A DNA stretch of 64,000 nt, from contig NZ_CP126095.1 of the NCBI RefSeq assembly GCF_030123105.1, positions 1,488,001 through 1,552,000 on the forward strand. The letters run 5' to 3'. Under the pieces are notes generated by a model, which was not told where the DNA came from, ran no database searches, and saw nothing but the letters and a program-made list of their open reading frames with translations. This document shows, in pieces, positions 17,732 through 25,539 of this stretch. Source of the stretch: Paenibacillus sp. G2S3. Lineage in GTDB: Bacteria; Bacillota; Bacilli; Paenibacillales; Paenibacillaceae. The position numbers and the translations under genes are program-made. The stretch's first letter is position 1. Each line of letters begins with the position of its first letter.

Positions 17732-19858
17732 ATGAGACAAGAAGAGAAAAAGACAATTCAAGCGGCTATAATAGGAGCCTTACTGTTCCTATTCATTCAA
17801 ATTTTCCATACATCGCTAAACCGATTGGACAATTGGGATATTGTTTCTGCACTCTATCTCATTGTTGGCTGCTGTACAGTCGCTTTTGGATTTGCGATAT
17901 TTGCACAGGGCTGGTTGTTTTTCTCTAGCAGATTATCTAAAGGAAGATTATATGTCGCTGCTCTTTTTGGTGGAATATGTATTATTGATTTCTTGCATAC
18001 ACTTGGTTTTGTAGCATTTCCATTGATTTCATCGTTTATAACCCCTGAGGAATCAAGGTGGCTGCTTACCTTTTCACGACTATCCAGCGGGCTGGGTATA
18101 TTGTTTATTTTTAGTAGAGAAGACAAACCTGTGACCGTTATCGAAAAAAGAAATGTATTCAGAATCGCCTTCATGTTGATTGTGCTCTTTATCGCATTAT
18201 TTGTTTTTATCCACTCGGCAGTGCCAGATTTATTTACTAAGCCTTGGATGAGTACAATTAAACAATTCGTTGATCTGGCAGTGCTTTTTGTTTATTTAGC
18301 AGGTGTTGCTGTCATCGTGTTTCCTGGGCATAATGAAAAGTCAGCCTCGCTGCTTGTGATTATTCGGGCACTTATCTTTTTCTCGCTAGGCCAGGCTTTT
18401 TTTATGACTCCCTTAAGTGGCGGGAATATTGATGATCTCTTTGGGATGTTATGTAGCGGAGTTGCATATTACCAGTTGCTTACCGGCGTGTATCGCCTGA
18501 CGATTGAAGAGCCATTTTACGAGAAACAGTTGGCTGAAGAACGGATCAATTATTTGGCGTATCATGATGATTTAACAGGACTTCCAAATAGACGTCGGCT
18601 GACACAGCGTGTAGAAGAAATGATTGATGCTGGAGAGACGGACACATGCGATCAATTCTCAGCTTTGGCCATTATGAATATTAATCATTTTAAGAATATA
18701 AATGACTCTCTAGGACATTATGCCGGAGACCTTTTATTAAAATTGGTGTCCGAGCGGCTTGGTAATGAAGCTAGACCGAGTGAAGAGCTGTATAGCATGG
18801 GAGCGGACGAGTTTGCTTTTCTAATGACAGAAAGAGCAAGTCTTGGAGAATGCTTGGCGCGAGCTACTGAGTTACTTAGATTATTTGAAGCACCCGTAAA
18901 TATAGAATCTGGCGAGTACCATATCTCGCTTAGCTTGGGGATGAGTATTTATCCTGGTGACGGGGAAACTGCTGAACATCTAATTCAAAATGCAGATACT
19001 GCGGTTCATAATGCGAAGGAACAGGGAGTGGAGATTCGTCGTTACATCCCAGCCATGCAGATGAAGGCAAAGGAACGACTGAAGCTGGAAAATGACCTTC
19101 GAAGAGCGCTCGAGCGTAATGAGTTCTATCTCTTATATCAGCCAAAGGTGCAGCTGGAGACGGAAGAGATTGTAGGTATGGAGGCTTTATTGCGCTGGAA
19201 TCATCCGAAGCGTGGAATTGTCTCACCTAATGAGTTTATTCCATTAGCTGAGGATAGTGGGCTGATTGTTCCGATTGGGGAATGGGTACTGAAGACGGCA
19301 TGTCTTCAAACTAAACAGTGGCAGCTAGCAGGCTACCAGCCGATATGCGTCTCTATCAACTTATCTATGCGTCAATTCCTTCAGCCGAACCTGGCTGGTA
19401 AAATTCATTCCATTCTAAGCGATATTGGATTGGATCCAAGTTATGTCGATCTTGAAATTACAGAGAGTATGACATTGGACAAAGAAACGGCTTTTGATCA
19501 GCTGAAGCGCTTGAAGGATCTAGGCGTATTCATTAGCATCGATGATTTTGGTACAGGCTATAGCTCATTGCACTATTTGAAGGATATGCCGATCGACAGG
19601 CTGAAGATTGACAGATCGTTTGTCTCCGAGGTGATGGAGGATAGTAATAATGCCGCTATAGTCTCCACGATTACTTCTATGGCGCATCATTTGAAGCTTA
19701 AGGTTACAGCAGAAGGGGTGGAGAACAAGGAGCAGCTGCAGTTTTTGCGCGAGCAGCATTGCCATGAAGCTCAAGGATTTTTGTTTAGTAAACCTATTCA
19801 AGCGGACGAATTTGAGGCAATATTTTTAAAAAAGGCTCCGCTCGGCGCTTCCTTGTAA
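17732..19858 (+). CDS. Cyclic-di-GMP signalling protein: MASE3 sensor, degenerate GGDEF, intact EAL
   Basis: This 708-residue membrane protein should break down cyclic-di-GMP. The first about 250 residues hold about seven membrane segments of MASE3 type. The GGDEF domain (about 278-438) has GADEF at 357-361 in place of GGDEF, and NINHFKNIND, where the first metal Asp of the usual DxDxFK is Asn. Cyclase activity is therefore unlikely. The EAL domain keeps EALLRW (484-489), the loop DDFGTGYSSL and the KIDRSFV motif, so phosphodiesterase activity is expected. The GGDEF part may act as a GTP-sensing regulatory domain. It is monocistronic. Confidence 0.92.
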   Translation: MRQEEKKTIQAAIIGALLFLFIQIFHTSLNRLDNWDIVSALYLIVGCCTVAFGFAIFAQGWLFFSSRLSKGRLYVAALFGGICIIDFLHTLGFVAFPLISSFITPEESRWLLTFSRLSSGLGILFIFSREDKPVTVIEKRNVFRIAFMLIVLFIALFVFIHSAVPDLFTKPWMSTIKQFVDLAVLFVYLAGVAVIVFPGHNEKSASLLVIIRALIFFSLGQAFFMTPLSGGNIDDLFGMLCSGVAYYQLLTGVYRLTIEEPFYEKQLAEERINYLAYHDDLTGLPNRRRLTQRVEEMIDAGETDTCDQFSALAIMNINHFKNINDSLGHYAGDLLLKLVSERLGNEARPSEELYSMGADEFAFLMTERASLGECLARATELLRLFEAPVNIESGEYHISLSLGMSIYPGDGETAEHLIQNADTAVHNAKEQGVEIRRYIPAMQMKAKERLKLENDLRRALERNEFYLLYQPKVQLETEEIVGMEALLRWNHPKRGIVSPNEFIPLAEDSGLIVPIGEWVLKTACLQTKQWQLAGYQPICVSINLSMRQFLQPNLAGKIHSILSDIGLDPSYVDLEITESMTLDKETAFDQLKRLKDLGVFISIDDFGTGYSSLHYLKDMPIDRLKIDRSFVSEVMEDSNNAAIVSTITSMAHHLKLKVTAEGVENKEQLQFLREQHCHEAQGFLFSKPIQADEFEAIFLKKAPLGASL

Positions 19859-19909
19859 AATATAAGAAAGTATAAGTTTCACACCATACTCTATGTCTTA
19901 TATTTCTCG

Positions 19910-19955
19910 CATAAACGCCTTCGGCGTCCTTATAAGGACGCCGAGGACGTTTATG
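19910..19955. repeat. Long inverted repeat downstream of the EAL gene
   Basis: CATAAACG pairs with CGTTTATG, and after one mismatch CTTCGGCGTCCTT pairs with AAGGACGCCGAGG, giving a stem of about 20 bp with a tiny loop. There is no T-run after it on the plus strand, only A-rich sequence, so it is not a classical terminator in that direction. It sits about 70 bp upstream of tRNA-Gly. Confidence 0.6.
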
Positions 19956-20022
19956 CTTGAACAAAAAAATGTTGATTTTTATTTCTGGGGGTGATACAAT
20001 ATCTCTTGTACTCACTTCTTAT

Positions 20023-20096
20023 GCGGGTGTAGTTCAATGGTAGAACTTCAGCCTTCCAAGCTGATAGCGTGGGTTCGATTCCCATCACCCGCTCCA
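20023..20096 (+). tRNA. tRNA-Gly (anticodon TCC), CCA encoded
   Basis: The cloverleaf is complete: acceptor GCGGGTG pairs with CACCCGC, the D arm is GTTC/GAAC, and the anticodon stem TCAGC/GCTGA encloses loop CTTCCAA with anticodon TCC at 20055-20057. The T arm is TGGG-TTCGATT-CCCA. A discriminator T and an encoded CCA end at 20096. It reads GGA codons. It is a single gene with its own terminator at 20111-20137. Confidence 0.96.
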
Positions 20097-20110
20097 TAAT
20101 TCAAACTTCC

Positions 20111-20137
20111 AAATCCTTGCGATGCAAGGATTTTTTT
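20111..20137 (+). terminator. Rho-independent terminator of the tRNA-Gly gene
   Basis: AAATCCTTGC and GCAAGGATTT pair around a 3-nt GAT loop, ending in a T-run. Confidence 0.88.
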
Positions 20138-20181
20138 ATGTTTTGGTAGATGATTGTGTTATGAACTGATCGTAGATTATC

Positions 20182-20222
20182 AAAAAGGCATGCTCCTCAA
20201 AGAAGAGGAGCATGCCTTTTTA
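20182..20222. terminator. Bidirectional terminator
   Basis: AAAAAGGCATGCTCCTC pairs perfectly with GAGGAGCATGCCTTTTT around AAAGAA. It is symmetric, so it can end the convergent dipeptidase transcript on the minus strand as well as plus-strand read-through. Confidence 0.88.
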
Positions 20223-20239
20223 TATACTACCTGTTTCTC

Positions 20240-21595
20240 TTAAACAGTCTTCAAGAACTCAACAATGGTGAGCAGTCCCTTATCAAAGTTCTCCAGGTTG
20301 AAATGCTCATCCGGTGCATGCAGGTTCTCATCATCAAGACCAAAGCCCATCAGGACCACTGGTGCTTCAAGTACACGGGAGAAGCTTTCCATGATCGGAA
20401 TGGAGCCACCGTCTTTGGTGAAGAGGGCGCGGGTTCCGTATACTTTGCCGTAAGCGTCTGCTGCAGTTTGCAGTATAGGGTTCGATGGATCGATGTTAAA
20501 GGCACGTGCCTTTTCCATTTGCTTCACATGTACTTTCGCTCCGGTTTGGATATTAGCCTTCAGATGCGCCTCAACAGCATCAAGAATATGCTGTGGATCC
20601 TGATCGCCAACGAGACGGCAGGTAATCTTGGCATGTGCTTCTTTCGGGATAACCGTCTTGCTACCTTCGCCTTGGAAACCGCCATAGACACCGTTAAGCT
20701 CAAGTGTTGGGCGAGCACCAATACGTTCTACAAAGGAATAACCTTCTTCGCCGTATAATGCATCGAGTCCAAGTCCTTCACGGATTTTATCTTCATTTAC
20801 GCCTTGCTTCACGAATTCCTCACGAAGCATTGGAGAAAGTTCGGGTACACCATCATAGAAGCCTTCAACAGAAACACGACCTTTGTCGTCATGAAGGGAG
20901 CTGAGCAAGGACACGAGAGCGTGCAGTGCATTTGGAACGCCACCGCCGTAAGATCCGGAGTGAAGGTCTGTAAGAGCTGTAGTTACGCTCACTTCAAGTG
21001 ATCCTAGGCCACGTAGTCCTGTGCAAATTGCAGGGCGACCACGTTCCAGCAGGGAAGTATCGGAGACTAGTACTGCATCCGCAGCCAGCTTCTCTTTGTT
21101 AGCTTCCAGGAATGGAGGGAGATTTGCGCTACCGATTTCTTCTTCGCCTTCGATGCAGAGCTTGATGTTAACAGGAAGAGTGCCTTCTTGTTTCAGAATC
21201 GCTTCAATCGCTTTGAGGTGAATGAACACTTGTCCTTTGTCATCCGTTGCTCCGCGTGCATACAGCTTGCCGTCACGGATCTCAGGTTCAAATGGAGGCG
21301 TGGTCCACAGATTTAGCGGATCTACTGGCTGCACATCGTAATGTCCGTATACAAGAATGGTTGGCTTACCCGGAGCATGAAGATAGTCAGCATATATGAC
21401 GGGATGTCCCGCTGTGGGATGAAGTTCAATGTTCTCAAGTCCGGCTTTCTTTAGTGTGTCTGTCAGCCAATGGGCTGCAGCTAGTACATCGTCCTTATGC
21501 TCTGACAAGGCAGAAATACTTGGAATCTTGAGCCATTGTTTTAATTCTTCGAGATGTTCATCCCGGTGTGTTGAAAAATACGTTTCGTATGACAT
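20240..21595 (-). CDS. M20-family dipeptidase
   Basis: This 451-residue cytosolic zinc peptidase most likely hydrolyses dipeptides. Metal ligands and catalytic residues are visible in order: His of VYGHYDVQP, bridging Asp of ARGATDDKGQ, the catalytic Glu pair in EGEEEIGS, Asp of VLVSDTS, and the C-terminal His of LHAPDEHF. A dimerisation 'lid' domain lies between about 180 and 380. The ribosome site AAGGAGG is about 11 nt upstream. It is the Paenibacillus-type 'dipeptidase' related to carnosinase-like M20 proteins; exact substrate is unknown. Confidence 0.93.
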   Translation of the reverse strand: MSYETYFSTHRDEHLEELKQWLKIPSISALSEHKDDVLAAAHWLTDTLKKAGLENIELHPTAGHPVIYADYLHAPGKPTILVYGHYDVQPVDPLNLWTTPPFEPEIRDGKLYARGATDDKGQVFIHLKAIEAILKQEGTLPVNIKLCIEGEEEIGSANLPPFLEANKEKLAADAVLVSDTSLLERGRPAICTGLRGLGSLEVSVTTALTDLHSGSYGGGVPNALHALVSLLSSLHDDKGRVSVEGFYDGVPELSPMLREEFVKQGVNEDKIREGLGLDALYGEEGYSFVERIGARPTLELNGVYGGFQGEGSKTVIPKEAHAKITCRLVGDQDPQHILDAVEAHLKANIQTGAKVHVKQMEKARAFNIDPSNPILQTAADAYGKVYGTRALFTKDGGSIPIMESFSRVLEAPVVLMGFGLDDENLHAPDEHFNLENFDKGLLTIVEFLKTV

Positions 21596-21753
21596 AGTGA
21601 GTATGTACCTCCTTAAGTTTTGCTGCGCAAAACCGGCTTCGTAAGCGCCTGGGCATGAGCTTCATCGCCATGCGTGACCGTCTTGTTTAGCATTCTATAG
21701 GAATCATTATACTGGAGAACTCACTATGGATCAAAAGCGATCGGATAAATAAC

Positions 21754-22437
21754 TTACCAGATGATTGTAGCCGGCGTCACACCTTGAGGAAAAGTGTCTT
21801 CCGCTTTGTCTTTATTTACATACATGTCATACCAAGCGTCAGCAATGAGCCCCGGATCTGTAGCTGTGCCTGGCTTGATAAATACGCCTAGAGCAAGATG
21901 TCCTACATAGATTCCTTGAGGAGATAAGTCAGCATGAAGATTGAGGGCATAATTTCTTAGTCCACTTAGTGCGATACCTACATTACCCATCATCTGCATC
22001 GGATAGATGGAGGACAGACCGGTGGTGAATAGTAGCGCTCCGCTGCGTTTCTCCAGCATTTCAGGCAATACTTGCTCTACGCTTCTGATCGCGCCTACAA
22101 CCAGAGCTTGGAAAGCATCTAGTGCATTCTCCTCAGTAACTTGAGAAGCTGGAGTAGGCGGGTAGTTGCCACTTGTAGGGCTGAACTCAAGCACATCGAT
22201 AAAGCCGTATTTCGCCTTGATGTCGCGGAAGGCAGCAATTACTTGTTCTTTATTGTATACATCTGCTGGAAAAGCAGCGGCCTCGATATTCAGTGATCGA
22301 AGCTCTTCTACGAGGGTATTTAATTTATCTGCATTACGAGAGATTAAGGCGACTTGAAATCCATTTGCTCCGAATTTTTTGGCGATGGAGAGTCCTAAGC
22401 CCGGGCCAGCACCCAGGATAGCTATCGTTTTTTTCAT
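21754..22437 (-). CDS. SDR-fold protein lacking the usual catalytic Tyr-x3-Lys
   Basis: This 227-residue Rossmann-fold protein starts with AILGAGPGLGLSIAKKFG, an NAD(P)-binding glycine motif, and has ISRNADKL, which favours NADP. Where classical SDRs have YxxxK, this has MGNVGIALSGLRNYALNL, so both catalytic residues appear absent. It may be an atypical oxidoreductase or a redox sensor. It is divergent from an HxlR-family regulator with 113 bp between the two true starts, so it is the probable regulatory target. Confidence 0.85.
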   Translation of the reverse strand: MKKTIAILGAGPGLGLSIAKKFGANGFQVALISRNADKLNTLVEELRSLNIEAAAFPADVYNKEQVIAAFRDIKAKYGFIDVLEFSPTSGNYPPTPASQVTEENALDAFQALVVGAIRSVEQVLPEMLEKRSGALLFTTGLSSIYPMQMMGNVGIALSGLRNYALNLHADLSPQGIYVGHLALGVFIKPGTATDPGLIADAWYDMYVNKDKAEDTFPQGVTPATIIW

Positions 22438-22464
22438 AATTAATAGTTCCTTTCCGGTTGTTGA

Positions 22465-22477
22465 TTACTAACAGTAA
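22465..22477. promoter_or_regulatory. Palindrome in the SDR/HxlR divergent promoter
   Basis: TTACT-AAC-AGTAA is a perfect 5-3-5 inverted repeat about 28 bp upstream of the SDR start codon. It is a plausible operator for the HxlR regulator encoded alongside. Confidence 0.4.
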
Positions 22478-22550
22478 CCATGATAGACTGATTAAGCTTA
22501 AGGGACAAGAAGGCACTATTAGATGCTTTAGTAACATGGAGGTAACCACT

Positions 22551-22946
22551 ATGGAACATTCAATGGACGAACCCATTCGGCTCATGCCGACGCTGGAGGA
22601 TTGCTCCATTACCCGCCAAATTCTCGACAGGGTTGGGGACAAATGGAGTGTGCTCATCATTGTCAATTTGGGTGCAGAAGCATTGCGGTTTAAAGAACTG
22701 CAGCGGCGTTCTGGTGGTATATCACAACGGATGCTGACCCAGACCCTGCGTCATTTAGAAAGAGATGGTATAGTTTGGCGTAAAGTCACACCTACGGTAC
22801 CTTTGACTGTTGAATATGGTCTGACGAGTTTAGGAGAGTCCTTACTGGATCCTCTAACCGCTCTTGTAGAGTGGGTCAATAGAAACAACGCTGAAATCGC
22901 CAAAGCGCGTATCGGGTATGATAGTCAGCACGAAACGCAAGAGTAA
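22551..22946 (+). CDS. HxlR-family winged-helix transcriptional regulator
   Basis: This 131-residue DNA-binding protein has the HxlR pattern: CSITRQILDRVGDKWSVLIIVNLG, then LRFKELQRRSGGISQRMLTQTLRHLERDGIV and the wing RKVTPTVPLTVEYGLT. Usual family proteins start with a Cys a few residues before the first helix, used for thiol or aldehyde sensing in relatives such as HypR and YodB; here a Cys is present in EDCSIT. The start at 22551 is chosen because GGAGGT is 8 nt upstream. It probably controls the divergent SDR gene. Confidence 0.9.
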   Translation: MEHSMDEPIRLMPTLEDCSITRQILDRVGDKWSVLIIVNLGAEALRFKELQRRSGGISQRMLTQTLRHLERDGIVWRKVTPTVPLTVEYGLTSLGESLLDPLTALVEWVNRNNAEIAKARIGYDSQHETQE

Positions 22947-22988
22947 CAAGCTAGGAGTACAATTTACTGGGATAGAGGATGGATTATT

Positions 22989-23942
22989 TTGCAAAAGAAA
23001 AGTGGAAAGAACACATTTATATATACGTACACCTGTTCAGAGGATGAGTTATCTCTATGCCAGATGGAGCTTCGTTGTCTTTTTGGTGAGGAAGTGCCTT
23101 CTTCAATCTTTAAGAGTGAGGTAGAGGTGGATGTAAGCCGTAGTCCCTTCATTAAAGAACGAATTGATGTCATGTACGAGGGAGATAGCTTGCCTGAGAT
23201 TTATGATCAGACGGAGCAGGTGGAGCTTGGCGGTAAGACGTTTAAGGTTATTTTTGTGAAGACCAATGATCTATCCCCTGCGGACAAAATAGAATATGAT
23301 GAGCGTAGAGTGATCGAGCGAGAAATCGGGCTGCGTATTGAAGGGGAAGCGGATGTAAACCATCCTGAGTTGGTATACGGTATTGTTACGCTGGGCGGTC
23401 GTTGGTACTTTGGATCTTATCATAAGAACAAAGCCACCTGGTTCCGTCAAATGAAAAAGCCACGCAGCTACTCTATCGCGCTTAGCACACGAGTAGCCCG
23501 AGCTGCGGTCAATATAGCCGTTCCGAATCCGGAAGGGATAAGAGCGATCGATCCTTGCTGCGGCATCGGAACAGTAATGGTAGAAGCCCTGTCGATGGGA
23601 ATCAATATGGTCGGACGTGACATTAACCCACAGATCGCTATCGGTGCTAGAACGAATATTGCTCATTTTGGATTCACAAGTGAGGTAACGCTTGGGGATA
23701 TTGCTGATATCACAGAACATTACGACGTAGCTATTGTAGATATGCCTTATAATCTATATTCTAGTATTACACCTGAGGAACAGTTTGCGATTCTAGTGAA
23801 TGCACGCCGTATTGCAGATCGAGTGGTTATCGTTGCGATTGAGCCGATGGATGAGATGATCACTGAAGCTGGATTTACTATAATCGACCGTTGTGAAGCT
23901 AAAAAAGGTTTGTTCTCCCGTCATTTAATGCTTTGCCAGTAA
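22989..23942 (+). CDS. Putative SAM-dependent RNA methyltransferase (UPF0020 / Trm-G10-like)
   Basis: This 317-residue protein has an N-terminal substrate-recognition part (about 1-150) and a C-terminal Rossmann methyltransferase domain. Motif I is AIDPCCGIGTVMVEAL, the acidic motif II is in VGRDINPQIAIGA, and the catalytic motif IV is DMPYNLYS in place of the N-6-methylase type NPPY. This places it near the THUMP/UPF0020 RNA guanine or adenine methyltransferases. The start is TTG with AGAGGATGG upstream. It overlaps the open frame of the next gene only if that gene used an upstream start, so the two are probably co-transcribed. Confidence 0.85.
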   Translation: MQKKSGKNTFIYTYTCSEDELSLCQMELRCLFGEEVPSSIFKSEVEVDVSRSPFIKERIDVMYEGDSLPEIYDQTEQVELGGKTFKVIFVKTNDLSPADKIEYDERRVIEREIGLRIEGEADVNHPELVYGIVTLGGRWYFGSYHKNKATWFRQMKKPRSYSIALSTRVARAAVNIAVPNPEGIRAIDPCCGIGTVMVEALSMGINMVGRDINPQIAIGARTNIAHFGFTSEVTLGDIADITEHYDVAIVDMPYNLYSSITPEEQFAILVNARRIADRVVIVAIEPMDEMITEAGFTIIDRCEAKKGLFSRHLMLCQ

Positions 23943-23974
23943 TCCTAATGAAGTCATTTAAAAGGGGTGCAGCA

Positions 23975-24592
23975 ATGGAGCAGAAATGGTTAACCTGGGC
24001 TAAAGAAATACAGGCCATCGCACAGACTGGACTAACTTATGCTAAAGATGTCTATGATATAGAACGGTATCAAGCTTTGCGGGAGCTAAGTGTGGATATC
24101 CTCGCTAATTATACGTACGAAAGCAAGGAGAGAATAAGACTCTCCTTTGCTAGTGATGGTGGCTATTCTACGCCGAAAGTGGATATCCGCGGTGTTGTTT
24201 TTCAGGAAGACAGAATTCTGCTTGTCCGCGAGAAATTGGATGGAAAGTGGGCGCTTCCCGGGGGCTGGGGAGACATCGGTCTGTCACCGAGTGAAGTCGT
24301 TGTTAAGGAGATTCAAGAGGAATCAGGATTTGAGACAGAAGCAATTCGCTTGCTTGCTGTTCTAGATAAGAAATTTCATAACCATCCTCCGGAGCCGTAT
24401 CACGTGTACAAGTTTTTTATTTTGTGCAGAATTGTAGGCGGCGAGGCGATGCGAGGGGTGGAGACGAGTGAAGTATCTTTTTTTGCTGAAGATGAACTGC
24501 CTGAGCTCTCAGTAGAGAGGAATACAGAGGCGCAGATTCGGACGATGTTTGAATATTTACGAAATCCAGAAAAAGTAGTAATATTGGACTAA
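23975..24592 (+). CDS. Nudix hydrolase with N-terminal NUDIX_N domain
   Basis: This 205-residue enzyme likely hydrolyses a nucleoside diphosphate linked to another moiety, with ADP-ribose-like substrates in relatives such as YjhB. The first 60 residues form the helical NUDIX_N domain (WLTWAKEIQAIAQTGLTY). The Nudix box reads GWGDIGLSPSEVVVKEIQEE then SG, with Lys replacing the usual Arg of REUxEE. ATG 23975 follows AAAAGGGG; the open frame extends 42 nt further upstream into the preceding gene. It is probably in an operon with the methyltransferase gene. Confidence 0.9.
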   Translation: MEQKWLTWAKEIQAIAQTGLTYAKDVYDIERYQALRELSVDILANYTYESKERIRLSFASDGGYSTPKVDIRGVVFQEDRILLVREKLDGKWALPGGWGDIGLSPSEVVVKEIQEESGFETEAIRLLAVLDKKFHNHPPEPYHVYKFFILCRIVGGEAMRGVETSEVSFFAEDELPELSVERNTEAQIRTMFEYLRNPEKVVILD

Positions 24593-24664
24593 GAATTTGC
24601 ATATGATGTATGACTTCCGTAAAGTGATGTTTTTAATGATTTAAATGATGGGTAATAACTATTG

Positions 24665-24678
24665 TGTAAGCACTTACA
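24665..24678. promoter_or_regulatory. cre-like palindrome (possible CcpA site)
   Basis: TGTAAGCACTTACA is a perfect inverted repeat and matches the B. subtilis cre consensus TGWAARCGYTWNCA at 13 of 14 positions, with CA for the central CG. It lies about 115 bp upstream of the small membrane protein start. Catabolite control is inferred only. Confidence 0.4.
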
Positions 24679-24792
24679 ATGTTGAACCGCTGAGCCTTTA
24701 TATCTAAAAAAAGTCAATATTCTAGGTTTTTGGGTCGAGCGGTCTACATTTTTTCCTCTACTGTGACGATAAGAATTTTAGGAGGGGATCGC

Positions 24793-24945
24793 ATGGAACA
24801 AGAAGAGTTGAGCATTCCATTGAAACAGGAAAATGTAGTGCGTCCTGCAGAGGGCAATATTGCCACTGGGCTGGTTTGGGGTATCTTAATCAGCATTCCG
24901 TTATGGATCTCTGTGATTGGCTGGATTCTGGGGTTTTGGCGCTGA
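24793..24945 (+). CDS. 50-residue single-pass membrane protein
   Basis: AGGAGGGG lies 6 nt before ATG 24793. The product has a hydrophilic 25-residue N-terminus (MEQEELSIPLKQENVVRPAE) and one C-terminal membrane helix rich in Trp and Ile ending at WILGFWR. No family is recognised. It has its own terminator and a cre-like palindrome upstream. Confidence 0.6.
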   Translation: MEQEELSIPLKQENVVRPAEGNIATGLVWGILISIPLWISVIGWILGFWR

Positions 24946-24993
24946 GCCGTATTTTAATAATTATCTAACTCTATTAGTTGTATAGTATACATC

Positions 24994-25030
24994 AAAGGCG
25001 GTCTCTTCGTAACGGAAGGGCCGCCTTTTT
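24994..25030. terminator. Terminator between the small membrane protein and convergent ASCH gene
   Basis: AAAGGCGGTC pairs with GGCCGCCTTT (one mismatch) and is followed by TTTTT on the plus strand. Confidence 0.78.
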
Positions 25031-25045
25031 AGTTTCCTGAGTTTC

Positions 25046-25513
25046 TCAAGATTTCGAATATACCAGTCTAAAGTTCTCGCAAACTACCTTCATCTTTGGA
25101 TCAAAAGGCTTCTTCAAGAAAGTTAAGGATTCTCTGCTGAAGAAAATCTCATGCTCATGGCGCCACGACTCTAGCGTTCTGTCATCCTCGCCTTCGCTAT
25201 AGGCAAAGTCAGCGCCTACCTCATCAAAGGGTGTGATTTGCACATCTGTCGTAACGATCACGGCTTGCGGATTACCATGACCATCCAGCAAAATACTGTG
25301 TCGACCAATTTCCGGTAAGGTCTCGTCACAGACTGCATAAATTTCATAGTTCGAAGCGGTTCCTGTCTTAATCCCGCGGATCACCAGATCCAGCAGTTCA
25401 TCGGCCATTTGAGGGCTGTCGCCAAAGGCCCAAGCTTCGTAGTTATCTGCTGCTTGTGGATGAAGCTGGGTGTATTCTTCCCAAAAAAGCTTAATCTTCG
25501 TTTCGTTGCTCAT
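25046..25513 (-). CDS. ASCH-domain protein (YhfF-like)
   Basis: This 155-residue protein has the ASCH beta-barrel pattern related to PUA domains: the acidic helix FWEEY, then WAFGDSPQMADELLDLVIRG, the basic GIKTGTASNYEIY, and ILLDGHGNPQAVIVTTDVQI. ASCH proteins bind nucleic acids, and some are N4-acetylcytidine amidohydrolases, which share the short GxKxxT-type active region. It follows the ABC-F gene by 26 nt on the same strand and is probably co-transcribed. Confidence 0.85.
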   Translation of the reverse strand: MSNETKIKLFWEEYTQLHPQAADNYEAWAFGDSPQMADELLDLVIRGIKTGTASNYEIYAVCDETLPEIGRHSILLDGHGNPQAVIVTTDVQITPFDEVGADFAYSEGEDDRTLESWRHEHEIFFSRESLTFLKKPFDPKMKVVCENFRLVYSKS

Positions 25514-25539
25514 ATTCGTATCTCCTCGTTGAATAAACG

